This document shows positions 45,255 through 58,305 of a stretch of 64,000 bases of DNA, piece after piece. Source of the stretch: Methylosinus sp. Ce-a6 (GTDB taxonomy: Bacteria > Pseudomonadota > Alphaproteobacteria > Rhizobiales > Beijerinckiaceae); contig NZ_BGJX01000005.1 in assembly GCF_009811655.1 (NCBI RefSeq), forward strand, positions 62,001 through 126,000, read 5' to 3'. Below the pieces are notes generated by a model, which was not told the DNA's origin, made no database searches, and saw nothing but the letters and a program-made list of their open reading frames with translations. The translations under genes and the position numbers were made by a program. Every line of letters starts with the position of its first letter. Position 1 is the first letter of the stretch.

Positions 45255-47594
45255 TCAGAGCGTCACATTCGTCGCGACGTAGAAAGTGCGGCCCATTCCG
45301 GGGACTGCGACGCCCCAGCGCGGCGCGACAGGCAGAGGGCCGGACATGGTCGCGGCCTGGCCGAGATAAGCCCCGCCCAACGGCAAGTAGTACAACGTGT
45401 CGAAGATATTCTCGACGCCGAAGTCGAGGCGAATATTCCGCCACTCATAGCTGCCGCGCAGGTTGAACAAGGCGTATGCGCTCGTCTTCACCTCGTTTCT
45501 GACTTGCGACACCTTGTCCTTGGCGCCGACGAATTGCCCCTCGACGGAGGCGCGCCAACCGCCGAGTCTCTGCTCCAGCGACAAGCGTCCATTGACCGGC
45601 ATGATATTGTAGAGATTGTCTTCGGTCGTCGTGTTCTGGCCGTTGACGTAGCTGAGGACGCCTTTCAGCGTGAAATCGCCCAAGGCCGTGTCCTTCGCCA
45701 GGAGCGCGCGCCCAGAAGCGTCGACGCCGAAGAGGCGCGCGTCCTGATTGACGAACTGGAGGGAGGCAAATCCCGCCCTTCCGAACTGATTGTGCATCCA
45801 CGACGCGCCGCAGACGTACGTCGGACAACGTTGAACGTCGATGTAGTTGGAGATGTAGGTGAAGTACGGCGTCACCCGCAGGCCGATTTCGCCGGAAGGG
45901 TCACGCCAGTCGGCGGTCAGGCTGATCGTGTGAGAGACTTCGGGTTTCAGGCTCAGATTGCCGATATAGAAGTTCCCGTCGCCAAACCAGCCGATCATTT
46001 CCATGGGCATGATCGCGTTCGACCAGGCATAGCGCTCATAGAGATTTGGAGAACGGGTCTTCAGCGAATAGCCGAACGAATAGGTCTGCGTGGCGCTCGG
46101 CGTGTAGGTCGTCTGCGCGGTCACATTCCAATTCTGATCGGTGCGGGCGCGATCCGCGAGGTTGAATTTCGTGGCCGGATAGAGCAGCGCCGCATCGTAC
46201 ATAATAGCGTTGTAGCCCTTCACCGGACCCGTGCTCATCGCCACCGTATCGCTGCGGACGCCGAGCTGGGTCGTCCATTCGGAGTTCCAGCGCGACTCCA
46301 ATTCGGCGAAGACGTCGTAGCGGTCTCTCTGGCCGCCATTGACGTTGAGGAACGTGTCGGGCGCCATTCCGCCCATGGTCTTGCCGGCGGGGAGAATGGC
46401 GGGAGACGGCGGCCACCATTCGAAGTAACGGTATTGCTGGTATTCGCCTCCGACCCTGAGAAGGCGCCCATCCGTCAGCTTGATGTCGGCGTTGATCTTC
46501 GCTCCGGTATTGTGCGCCTTGGTGTCCATGGGCATGCCCGGCGCGAGAATGGTCGCGAAGCTTCCATAGTAGTATTGCTTGTCTTCGCCGAAATCCATGA
46601 TGTGCCGAACGGTCTGATGATAGACCTGAGCTTCGAGCGTTCCCCAATCATACCGTCCCGTATAATGGAGCTTGCCCTGAATGGCCCGGTTCTCCGTCAT
46701 GTCCATGCGTTGATTGGGATATAACTGATAAGGAATGTGCTGGAAGCCGAGATTGAACTCGAGCAGATGATTTTCGCGCCGCAGCGCGATGGCGATGTCA
46801 TGGTTCTGCGCCTGATAGGCGGTCGAGCCGACCACGTCGCCCCTCAGCCATGGCGTCAGAGAGCCGAACCTCGTGAATGGGATCGTGTTGCCGGTCCAGA
46901 GATAGGCTGGGCCGGGGAGCTTGAAATTCCCGCCGGCCTTGTAGTCTTCGGAGCGCGAATAGGACCCCCTGTAGGTGATGCTGAAGTCTTCCGTCGCCGC
47001 GGTCGCCGACAGGTTGCCGCCATAGGCGCTCCCGTTGCTGCGGAAGAAGGAGCCGACCTCGCCTTTCGCGAGAACGCCCTGTCCGGGTTGCGCGAACAAA
47101 GGCGCGGGCGATTTCACCAGGATCGCGCCGCCGACGCTGTCCCCGCCGACGCTCACCGGGACGACGCCGGAATAGACGTGGATGCTCCCGACCTGAGAGG
47201 GAGCGACATAGGACAGCGGCGGGTTCATGTGATTCGCGCAAGCGGACACGAAGGGGACGCCGCCCACCTCTATGTGCAGACGGTCGTCCGCCAAGCCGTC
47301 CAGCACCGGAAGGCCGGAGACGCCCCCCGCGGTCTGAAGGGAGACGCCGGGCGCGTCGCGCAGAAGGCCGGCCGTGTCGCTGGTCGTCGCCCGCTCGGCG
47401 ACGGGATTGTCGACGACGGCCGAGACGCCGGCGGGCTGGGCGAGGCTCCCTTCGGGCCGCGCGGCCGGCGAGCGGCCGGCGGCGTTGATCTCGATAGGCG
47501 GCAGCTTCTCTTGCGCGAGAGCGGCGTAGGGCGAAGACAATGCGAAAGTGAGCGCGCAGGCGGAAGCGCCGCGCAGCAAGGCGTTGCGGAACAT
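45255..47594 (-). CDS. TonB-dependent copper receptor, OprC/NosA-like, 779 aa
   Basis: This outer-membrane receptor is likely to import copper. The signal peptide ends near ALAQE (residue 28). The plug includes LLRDAPGVSLQTAGGVSGLP (about 77-96) and FVSACANHMNPPLSYVAPSQ (about 115-134). Cys119 and Met123 form the CxxxM motif and His331 with Met333 the HxM motif; together these match the copper ligands C143, M147, H323 and M325 described for Pseudomonas aeruginosa OprC. The last strand ends FYVATNVTL. It lies 72 bases downstream of a DUF2946-like gene on the same strand. In a methanotroph such a receptor would supply particulate methane monooxygenase. Confidence 0.87.
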   Translation of the reverse strand: MFRNALLRGASACALTFALSSPYAALAQEKLPPIEINAAGRSPAARPEGSLAQPAGVSAVVDNPVAERATTSDTAGLLRDAPGVSLQTAGGVSGLPVLDGLADDRLHIEVGGVPFVSACANHMNPPLSYVAPSQVGSIHVYSGVVPVSVGGDSVGGAILVKSPAPLFAQPGQGVLAKGEVGSFFRSNGSAYGGNLSATAATEDFSITYRGSYSRSEDYKAGGNFKLPGPAYLWTGNTIPFTRFGSLTPWLRGDVVGSTAYQAQNHDIAIALRRENHLLEFNLGFQHIPYQLYPNQRMDMTENRAIQGKLHYTGRYDWGTLEAQVYHQTVRHIMDFGEDKQYYYGSFATILAPGMPMDTKAHNTGAKINADIKLTDGRLLRVGGEYQQYRYFEWWPPSPAILPAGKTMGGMAPDTFLNVNGGQRDRYDVFAELESRWNSEWTTQLGVRSDTVAMSTGPVKGYNAIMYDAALLYPATKFNLADRARTDQNWNVTAQTTYTPSATQTYSFGYSLKTRSPNLYERYAWSNAIMPMEMIGWFGDGNFYIGNLSLKPEVSHTISLTADWRDPSGEIGLRVTPYFTYISNYIDVQRCPTYVCGASWMHNQFGRAGFASLQFVNQDARLFGVDASGRALLAKDTALGDFTLKGVLSYVNGQNTTTEDNLYNIMPVNGRLSLEQRLGGWRASVEGQFVGAKDKVSQVRNEVKTSAYALFNLRGSYEWRNIRLDFGVENIFDTLYYLPLGGAYLGQAATMSGPLPVAPRWGVAVPGMGRTFYVATNVTL

Positions 47595-47666
47595 TATGAA
47601 TCTCCTGGAAGCCGCGAGGCGCGGCGTGCGTCGAAGCGGCCGTCGGGCCGCGAGCGTTCGGCGACG

Positions 47667-48053
47667 TCAGGAGAAAGAAGGCGGTCCTCTGGCGAATGTT
47701 GCGCGTTCGCGCGCTAGCCGCGGCGGAGGCGCGTCGTCGGGCCGAGGTTCGGCGACGGAGACGAGCGTCGGCGCCTCGATGGCGATCGCGCGATATTCGA
47801 TAGCTACGAAGCCATGACACCATGGCAGGCACGAGGAACAGCCATGGGCATGGCTGGTCTGGACGGGCGTATTCCCGGCGACGCCGGAGTTTTGGCTCGG
47901 ACAGGTCGAAACGCCCGAAGCGGCGGCGCCGTCCGTCTCGACATGCGCGGGGCGGGGCAAAACCGTCGCGAGGGCGAACCAAGCCAGCGCGAGGACGAGA
48001 AGCCTCCTCGTCCAGCCTGTCCTTCGTCCCATTCCATGCGCTTCGGTGGCCAT
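47667..48053 (-). CDS. DUF2946-like exported Cys/His protein, 128 aa
   Basis: An N-terminal signal or anchor segment (RRLLVLALAWFALATVLPRP, about 15-34) precedes a short domain with STCPSQNSG, HAHGCSSCLPWCHGF (about 70-84) that resembles the CxxC-plus-His core of DUF2946, a family often encoded next to copper receptors. The C-terminal 45 residues are Pro/Arg-rich. The start could be 48053 or the next ATG seven codons downstream; neither has a clear ribosome binding site. Being upstream of the copper receptor in the same direction, it may capture or buffer copper in the periplasm. Confidence 0.65.
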   Translation of the reverse strand: MATEAHGMGRRTGWTRRLLVLALAWFALATVLPRPAHVETDGAAASGVSTCPSQNSGVAGNTPVQTSHAHGCSSCLPWCHGFVAIEYRAIAIEAPTLVSVAEPRPDDAPPPRLARERATFARGPPSFS

Positions 48054-48228
48054 CCGTGAATGGTTAAGAATACGGCGCTTGCTGCTCAAGCGCCAAAATG
48101 TCGCAGCATGAGCTTCGCGTGCAACACCGCCGCGACGCGTGAGCCGGCCGATTCGGACTCGCAGGCCTTGCGCGCCGCAAAACGCGTTCCCACATGGATT
48201 TCAGCGCGGGCCATAGCGGACGCGCTTC

Positions 48229-48295
48229 ATCCCCGGCGCGAGCGGGGACGAGATCCCGATCGCGCTTCCACTGTCGCTTCTTGGAGGACAATGTC
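48229..48295 (+). promoter_or_regulatory. ROSE-like RNA thermometer in the hsp20 leader
   Basis: The ribosome binding site GGAGGAC (48283-48289) can pair with GTC-G-CTTC (48273-48280) through a stem with a single unpaired G and a CUUG loop. The strand contains TCGCT, matching the UYGCU motif conserved in ROSE elements of rhizobial small heat-shock genes. A second stem, CCCCG/CGGGG at 48231-48247, lies upstream, as in the multi-hairpin layout of that class. At high temperature melting would open the ribosome binding site. The upstream bases 48054-48228 contain the divergent promoters of hsp20 and the DUF2946-like gene; I see no gene there. Confidence 0.72.
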
Positions 48296-48760
48296 ATGCG
48301 TCACTTCGATCTTTCGCCCCTGTATCGCTCCACCGTCGGCTTCGATCGCCTGTTCTCCCTGCTCGATCAGGGCGTGGGCGCCGATGCGGCGCCGACCTAT
48401 CCGCCCTACAACATCGAGCGCACGGGCGAGAACGACTATCGCGTGACCCTGGCGGTGGCCGGCTTCGCGCGCGAGGACCTCTCCATCGAGACGCGCGAGA
48501 ACACGCTGACCATCAAGGGCGCGAAAGAGGCGCAGCCCGAGACCGGCGTCAAACGCGAGATCCTGCATCAAGGCATTGCGGCGCGCGCCTTCGAGCGACG
48601 CTTCCAGCTCGCCGATCATGTCGTCGTGACCGGGGCGAGCCTCGCCAACGGCCTGTTGCATGTCGATTTGGTTCGCCAGATTCCCGAGGCGCAGAAGCCG
48701 CGCCGCATCGAGATCGGCGGCGGCGCTCCGGCGCAGACGATCGACGCCAAGGCTGCGTGA
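48296..48760 (+). CDS. Small heat-shock protein Hsp20
   Basis: This ATP-independent chaperone holds unfolded proteins during heat stress. The N-terminus MRHFDLSPLYRSTVGFDRLF is that of the IbpA/HspA class of rhizobia. The alpha-crystallin domain runs from about residue 37 (YNIERTGENDYRVTLAVAGF) to 128, with GIAARAFERRFQLADHVVV and SLANGLLHVDL, and a short basic tail follows. The length of 154 aa is usual. The start at ATG 48296 has GGAGG eight bases upstream, within a thermometer-like hairpin. Confidence 0.93.
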   Translation: MRHFDLSPLYRSTVGFDRLFSLLDQGVGADAAPTYPPYNIERTGENDYRVTLAVAGFAREDLSIETRENTLTIKGAKEAQPETGVKREILHQGIAARAFERRFQLADHVVVTGASLANGLLHVDLVRQIPEAQKPRRIEIGGGAPAQTIDAKAA

Positions 48761-48790
48761 GCGGGCCGCCTGATCGGCCTTCCGAGGCGC

Positions 48791-48829
48791 AAAAAACCGA
48801 GGCGTCCCCGCGGGGGCGCCTCTTTTTTT
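48791..48829. terminator. Bidirectional rho-independent terminator
   Basis: The stem GAGGCGTCCCC/GGGGGCGCCTC (48799-48822) is preceded by six A and followed by seven T, so it works for hsp20 and for the convergent proline-rich gene. Confidence 0.93.
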
Positions 48830-48832
48830 CGG

Positions 48833-49810
48833 TCAGCCCCCTGGCGCAGGCTTCGGCGGCTCGCCCGACGGCGGCGCCTTCGACTGTTCCGCCGAGACGG
48901 GATTGGCCGACGCGGCCGCTGGGGGAGGCGAGGGCGCCGGCGGCGTAGCCGGGACGATCGTCTGAGGCGCCGGGGCCGCTTGCTGATGGCCGACGGCGGC
49001 GGGTTCGGGGACGGGCGTCGCGTGCGGCGCCTTCGACTCGGTCGGCGGAGCCGGGGCGGGCGCGGCGGCCGGGGACGGAGTCGCGCCGGACTGCTGCGGG
49101 GCGGGGGCCTCGCGATCGGCGGGCGTCACGGCCGCGGGTTTCGGCGCCGCCGGCCTTTCGGATCCGTGCGGAGCGGCCGATCGCGTCGGCGTCGGCCGCG
49201 CCGGCGGCTTCGTCGCCTGGGAGGGCGGGACGTGAGGAGTGCGCTGCGTCTCGGCGCCCTGGGGCCTGGCGGCGGCGTGGGGCCGGCGCGGCTCGTCGAC
49301 CCGACGGTTCGGGTCGGCGGATCGTGGGGCGGGACGGCGCGGCTCGGCGCCGAGGCCCGGCACGACCAGCGGGTCCTCCGCCGCGCCCGTCCGCGAGGCG
49401 TCATAGGGCTCGGGTCCCGGCGGAGCGCCATAGGCGGTTGGCGGCGCGTCGAAAGCGCCGGGCGCCTCGCGGATGATTTCCGGCCCGATGCGCCACGACC
49501 GCAAAATCTCGCGCTCATAGGGATCGATGAGGAAACGCCTGTAGCGCCCCCGGTAGTCGACGCCGGTCGCCACCAGCTGATCGCCGCGGCGGCCGAGCGC
49601 CCCGACGAGGCGAAATCCCTCTTCCTCCAGAATTCCGGCGATCACTCGCGGCGAGACATGCGGCGCCGGCTCCGGGATCGGCTGATGAAAGGCATAGCCG
49701 AACGGACGAAAGAAGAAATCGGCCGCGGCCGGCGTCGCATAGGTCGCCGCGAAAGGCGCCAAGCTCGCGACAGCGAGCAATATCCTCGGCCGCAGCCTCG
49801 ATAGCGTCAT
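48833..49810 (-). CDS. Exported proline-rich protein, 325 aa
   Basis: A signal peptide (RILLAVASLAPFAATYATPA) is followed by a small conserved domain of about 90 residues (SPRVIAGILEEEGFRLVGAL; YRGRYRRFLIDPYEREILRS). This resembles the exported beta-domain proteins of rhizobia that sense or bind at the cell surface, but I cannot name it. The remaining 215 residues are a low-complexity Pro/Ala/Arg-rich tail. The start is set at 49810, where GGAG lies seven bases upstream; the frame is open another 33 bases. It converges with hsp20 and its end abuts the terminator. Confidence 0.72.
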   Translation of the reverse strand: MTLSRLRPRILLAVASLAPFAATYATPAAADFFFRPFGYAFHQPIPEPAPHVSPRVIAGILEEEGFRLVGALGRRGDQLVATGVDYRGRYRRFLIDPYEREILRSWRIGPEIIREAPGAFDAPPTAYGAPPGPEPYDASRTGAAEDPLVVPGLGAEPRRPAPRSADPNRRVDEPRRPHAAARPQGAETQRTPHVPPSQATKPPARPTPTRSAAPHGSERPAAPKPAAVTPADREAPAPQQSGATPSPAAAPAPAPPTESKAPHATPVPEPAAVGHQQAAPAPQTIVPATPPAPSPPPAAASANPVSAEQSKAPPSGEPPKPAPGG

Positions 49811-50142
49811 GAACCGCTCCACATCTTCATTGGCCCTGTTCATTGGCCCTGTCTCGACGGCGGAGCTTCTGCGACCATTGCGGCGAGCTTTGGACGCGAA
49901 AAGCGGGCGGGCCAGCTGGAATGCGCCGGGATTTCGGTTTTATGACGGCAGATTGCTTGTGCGCCGAGCCCAAATCTGGCAACAATATTCCCCGCTGATA
50001 TGTCAGCCTTGCTGACCATTCTCCTCCGACGGCCCATCAGCGGGGCTTCGGAGCAAATCGATGAATTCGACGACAGGGGACGGGGACCCAAGGCGCGGCG
50101 ATCGGGCCGGGCGGCCTCCGCACTCGCCCGGGAGACGCCGCT
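49811..50142. promoter_or_regulatory. gltB leader with nested inverted repeats
   Basis: CCCCGCTGAT at 49990-49999 and ATCAGCGGGG at 50036-50045 form a perfect ten-base inverted repeat. Inside it, GTCAGC (50002-50007) pairs with GCTGAC (50011-50016). The outer repeat ends 98 bases before the gltB start. This could be an operator or a leader RNA switch for glutamate synthase; the rest of the gap has no gene. Confidence 0.5.
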
Positions 50143-54804
<4,662 letters not shown>

Positions 54805-54807
54805 TAC

Positions 54808-54893
54808 GTCGTCGCGAGCGCAGCGAAGCAACCCCGGGGCCGCGCCACGGCTCTGGATTTGCTTCGTCGCGACGCTCCTCGCAATGACAGTGG
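54808..54893 (+). repeat. Long hairpin repeat after gltB
   Basis: GTCGCGAGCGCAGCGAAGCA is inverted as TTGCTTCGTCGCGACGCTCC further on, with a GC-rich centre. The wording CGTCGCGAGCGCAGCGAAGC...TCGCAATGAC is a dispersed repeat familiar from Rhizobiales. It may serve as the gltB terminator. The remaining bases up to 54985 hold no supported gene. Confidence 0.7.
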
Positions 54894-54985
54894 GCTTCCG
54901 GCGCCGCGCCGAAGCGTATCGGCAGCGACGTGCATCCCAATCCTCGGAGACGACGAGATGCTTCTCGTCGTCGACGCTATGCGCC

Positions 54986-55399
54986 TCATCGCGCCACGGG
55001 GAAGGGGCCTTCGTCGAGATAATAGCCGTAGACCGGCGCCGGCTTCGACGGAATCGGATCGGCGGCCGTATAGGCCCCCGGCCGATAGCTGCGGTCGTAA
55101 GGATTGCTCTCATACGGATGAGAGGAAGGCTGCGGCCAGAGCGACGCCTGCTCCGTCGGCGCATGGAATCGCCGCGGCTCGACGAAGGCGGCGCGGACAT
55201 AGGTCGGCTCCGGCTCGCGCCAACGGCGCGCCGGATCGACGGGGCGAATCGGGCGGAAGCGCGCAAAAGCCCGCGGCGTGAAATCATCGGGGCCGAGCCC
55301 GCGAATGACGACGGGTCCTAGCGCGCCGGCGAAGGATGGAGCGGGAAGGCCGGCGAGCGCGGCCAAAAGGGCCGCGAACAGAAACGCACGGATACGCAT
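54986..55399 (-). CDS. Small exported protein, 137 aa
   Basis: A clear signal peptide (MRIRAFLFAALLAALAGLPA, cleavage near SFAGA) precedes a mature part of about 112 residues that is rich in Pro, Arg, Tyr and Ala (PVYGYYLDEGPFPVAR at the end), with little predicted regular structure. I do not recognise it. It stands alone between gltB and a dispersed repeat, convergent with gltB. Confidence 0.65.
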   Translation of the reverse strand: MRIRAFLFAALLAALAGLPAPSFAGALGPVVIRGLGPDDFTPRAFARFRPIRPVDPARRWREPEPTYVRAAFVEPRRFHAPTEQASLWPQPSSHPYESNPYDRSYRPGAYTAADPIPSKPAPVYGYYLDEGPFPVAR

Positions 55400-55525
55400 G
55401 ATCGACGCCTTTCGTCTCGAAGCGGAGCGCGGCAGGACGAAAACGCGCGCCGATGTGTCAAATCGGCGCGGCTTTCCGCCGCACGCTTGCCCCGAGCAAG
55501 GCGTGTTCCGAATGCGTCGACCAAG

Positions 55526-55608
55526 AGTCTTCCGTGTTTCCTAGGCTTTTGTTTTGACGCGCTTCCAACGCCGAACCGGCGTCCACTTCGGCTGGAAGCG
55601 CTCCGAGC
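55526..55608 (-). repeat. Dispersed repeat, truncated copy
   Basis: TCTTCCGTGTTTCCTAGGCT is followed by the same body as the other copies (TTTTGACGCGCTTCCAACGC to GGAAGCGCTCC). One arm of the first palindrome is missing, so it is a degraded member of the family at 22400/23504. It lies just beyond the aminotransferase stop codon. Confidence 0.75.
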
Positions 55609-55615
55609 TGTTTCG

Positions 55616-57070
55616 TCAGCCCAGCTTGGCCTTCAAGGCGTGGCCCGCGAGCGTCTTGCCGAGCGACCAGACCGCGCCCGGCGCGTGATGCGCGTCGGCG
55701 ATGACCTTGTCGAAAGCGCGCTCGATCCAGTCGCAATCGAAATCATCGAGGGTGAGCGGCGGCAGCAGCTTGATCGTATGATTGCCGTGTCCGGCGACTT
55801 GCGTCAGCACCTTGTGCTGCTCGAACAGCGGAATGCTGATGAGCTGGCAGAACAGGCCCGAATTGACCGTCTCGAGCAGGTTCCATGCGGCTTTGAGCTT
55901 CAGCGAGCGCGGCTCGCCGAATTCGATTCCGATCATCAACCCTTTGCCGCGAATGTCGGCGACGAGCTCGTAGCGCTCGGCCATGGCGCGGAACGAGGCG
56001 AGAAGACGCTCGCCCCTGGCGGCGGAATTCTCGACGAGTCTCTCGCTCGCGATGACTTCGAGAGTCGCGAGGCCCGCGGCCATTGCGAGATCATTCTTGC
56101 CGAATGTGGAGCCATGCACGACCGCGCGATCCATGCGGTCGAACATTTTGTCGAAGATCCATTTGCGCGTGAGCACGGCGCCGACGGGGACATGGCCGCC
56201 CGATAGCGCCTTGGCGACGAGCACGAGATCTGGCTCGACGCCATAATGCTCGACGGCGAAGAATTTGCCGGTGCGGCCGAGGCCGGTCTGAATCTCGTCG
56301 GCGACAAACAGCGTCCCATATTTGCGGCACAGCGCCGCGGCCTGCGCGAGATAGTCCTGCGCGGGCATGTTCACGCCCTTGCCTTGAATGGGCTCGACGA
56401 AGAAGGCGGCGACATCGCGATGGCGCAGCGCCTCCTCGAGCGCCGCGAGATCATCGAAGGGAATCTCGCGCGTCGCGGGGAGCAGCGGGCCGAAGCCCTT
56501 CTTGAAGATGTCGTCGCCATTGAGCGACAGCGCGCCATAGGTGAGGCCGTGGAAGGAATGCGCGCAATGGACGATTCCGGCGCGGCCCGTCGCGGCGCGC
56601 GCGAATTTGATCGCGGCTTCGACGGCTTCCGTTCCCGAATTGGCGAAGAAGACTTTGTCGAGCCAGGGCGCGAAGCCGAGCAGCCGCTCGGCCAGCAATC
56701 CCGCCGGAACCGACACGTCGAGCTGAACCAGATTGGGGAGCTCGGCGCCGAGCACGCTCATCAGCGCCGCGCGCAGCGCCGGATGATTGCGTCCGACGGC
56801 GAACACGCCCCAGCCGCTCAAGAGATCGAGATAGCGCGCGCCCTTGCGGTCATAGAGATATTGGCCCGAGCCGCGCACGAAGCCGACGTCATAGCCGATC
56901 GTTTTCAGAACGCGCACCCACATCTCGTTGAGATGCTGCGAGTGCAGCGCGAAGCGTTCGCTCTCGCGCTCCGAATAGAGGGAAGCGAGATCGTAGATCG
57001 GGGCGGCCCCGTCCTGCGCCGACTCGTCCTGCGCCAAATCGCGATCGTCCCGGGGCGTGATGAAGGTCAT
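55616..57070 (-). CDS. Class III pyridoxal-phosphate aminotransferase, 484 aa
   Basis: This cytoplasmic enzyme has the fold-type I plan of ornithine/GABA aminotransferases. The cofactor region is VFFANSGTEAVEAAIKFARA (about 129-148); FVADEIQTGLGRTGKFFAVE at about 248-267 holds the PLP-binding Asp and Gln; the Schiff-base Lys is in VLVAKALSGGHVPVG (about 277-291). An N-terminal extension of ~70 residues precedes the usual start. In type II methanotrophs and Rhodopseudomonas a similar enzyme, HpnO, makes aminobacteriohopanetriol; the N-terminal wording fits but I cannot confirm it. The start at 57070 is chosen because the open frame further upstream is random. Confidence 0.85.
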   Translation of the reverse strand: MTFITPRDDRDLAQDESAQDGAAPIYDLASLYSERESERFALHSQHLNEMWVRVLKTIGYDVGFVRGSGQYLYDRKGARYLDLLSGWGVFAVGRNHPALRAALMSVLGAELPNLVQLDVSVPAGLLAERLLGFAPWLDKVFFANSGTEAVEAAIKFARAATGRAGIVHCAHSFHGLTYGALSLNGDDIFKKGFGPLLPATREIPFDDLAALEEALRHRDVAAFFVEPIQGKGVNMPAQDYLAQAAALCRKYGTLFVADEIQTGLGRTGKFFAVEHYGVEPDLVLVAKALSGGHVPVGAVLTRKWIFDKMFDRMDRAVVHGSTFGKNDLAMAAGLATLEVIASERLVENSAARGERLLASFRAMAERYELVADIRGKGLMIGIEFGEPRSLKLKAAWNLLETVNSGLFCQLISIPLFEQHKVLTQVAGHGNHTIKLLPPLTLDDFDCDWIERAFDKVIADAHHAPGAVWSLGKTLAGHALKAKLG

Positions 57071-57591
57071 GCGTTCGGCGTCCGTGTCCTTTATGGGGCG
57101 GCGCGCGATCTTCTCGCGGGAATTGCGGCCGGTCAACCGCGCCGCCATCTGCGTCGGGCGGCGCAATATGTCGCAGCTTCGCATCGACCGCAACGCTCGG
57201 GCGAGCATATTGCTTCGCGCGGCTCTGTCCAGCGCGATCGCCGATCCATGCGGGATAAAAAGGCGCGCGCCGCCTCGTCGAACGCTGCTCTGGCGCCGAA
57301 AGGCGCCGCTTTCATGGCGAGGATTCGAACGACGAGAGCGCGCGCGACGCGGCGATTCGTCTCTGAAAGGCGCTCGTACGGTATTTCGCGTAACTCGCGC
57401 CGAGTCCCTGGAACGCCAAGCATTTTCGGGCTTTGTATCCACAGCGAAAGCGCGCGGGACAAAAAAGTCGGTTGGAGGAAAGCGCGTCGATGATATCTTA
57501 ACCACAGTGATTCACGGGCGAGCGTCGCGATTCGAGTCTTCGAGGGCGAGCGGAGCGCAATCGTTCCGGATCGGCAGGGGGAGTTGGTCTG
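57071..57591. other. 521-base gap before the cold-shock gene
   Basis: The stretch contains the divergent promoters of the aminotransferase and the cold-shock protein and probably a long 5' leader of the latter. Open frames on both strands have very Arg-rich, random-looking products and no ribosome binding site, so I support no gene here. An AT-rich segment is at 57483-57505. Confidence 0.45.
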
Positions 57592-58179
57592 TTGGGCGCA
57601 AAAATTTCATTCCAGAATGAGTTGAGCGCGTCGACCATCAATGTCGAAAATGGCGAAGCCGGGCTCGATCTCGTCGAAGTGTCTGGAACCATCAAGTGGT
57701 TCGACGTTTCGAAGGGATATGGTTTCGTCGTTCCGGACGATGGCGGCGCGGATATTCTACTGCACGTCACCATTCTGCGGCGTTCTGGATTCCAATCGGC
57801 TTACGAAGGCGCGCGCGTCGTCTGTGAGGCGCAGAAGCGCGTCAAAGGAATGCAGGTGTTCCGCGTCATCGGAATGGACGAGTCGACGGCCGTTCATCCC
57901 TCGCAGAACGGCGCGCCGCGCACCCATGTCCAAGTGACGCCGTCGAGCGGCTATGAGATCGCCATCGTCAAATGGTTCAACCGGGTGAAAGGCTTCGGCT
58001 TCCTGACCCGCGGCGAGGGCACCGACGATATTTTTCTGCATATGGAGACGGTGCGGCGCTACGGGCTCGCCGAGCTGAAGCCCGGCGACAGCGTGCTGGT
58101 GCGCTATGGCGATGGCCCCAAGGGACTCATGGCCACCGAAGTGCGGCCGCTCGAATCCGCTCTGCCGGCCTCTCATTAG
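57592..58179 (+). CDS. Cold-shock protein with two CSD domains, 195 aa
   Basis: This is an RNA/DNA-binding protein of the CspA superfamily. The first CSD has VSGTIKWFDVSKGYGFVVPD (about 30-49) and ILLHVTIL; the second IAIVKWFNRVKGFGFLTRGE (about 123-142) and DIFLHMETVRRYGL. The RNP1 and RNP2 motifs are in both. A linker of ~20 residues joins them. It starts at TTG 57592 with GGGGGAG eight bases upstream. Double-CSD proteins of this kind are usual in Rhizobiales, where they precede a DUF192 gene exactly as here. Confidence 0.92.
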   Translation: MGAKISFQNELSASTINVENGEAGLDLVEVSGTIKWFDVSKGYGFVVPDDGGADILLHVTILRRSGFQSAYEGARVVCEAQKRVKGMQVFRVIGMDESTAVHPSQNGAPRTHVQVTPSSGYEIAIVKWFNRVKGFGFLTRGEGTDDIFLHMETVRRYGLAELKPGDSVLVRYGDGPKGLMATEVRPLESALPASH

Positions 58180-58305
58180 AGCCGCGCGAGAGGCCGCTTC
58201 CGGGCCGCTTTGTATTTCCCGATCGCAATGGCAGAATGGCCGTCGAATGCGAGCGCTTCGACGATATCGCGATGCGCGCGCGAATCGGGTGCGGCGAGGG
58301 TGAGC

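Noticed and set aside
57057..57620. Possible 187-residue protein before the cold-shock gene
   Set aside because: Arg/Ser-rich without structure, overlaps the promoter region and the start of the cold-shock gene.
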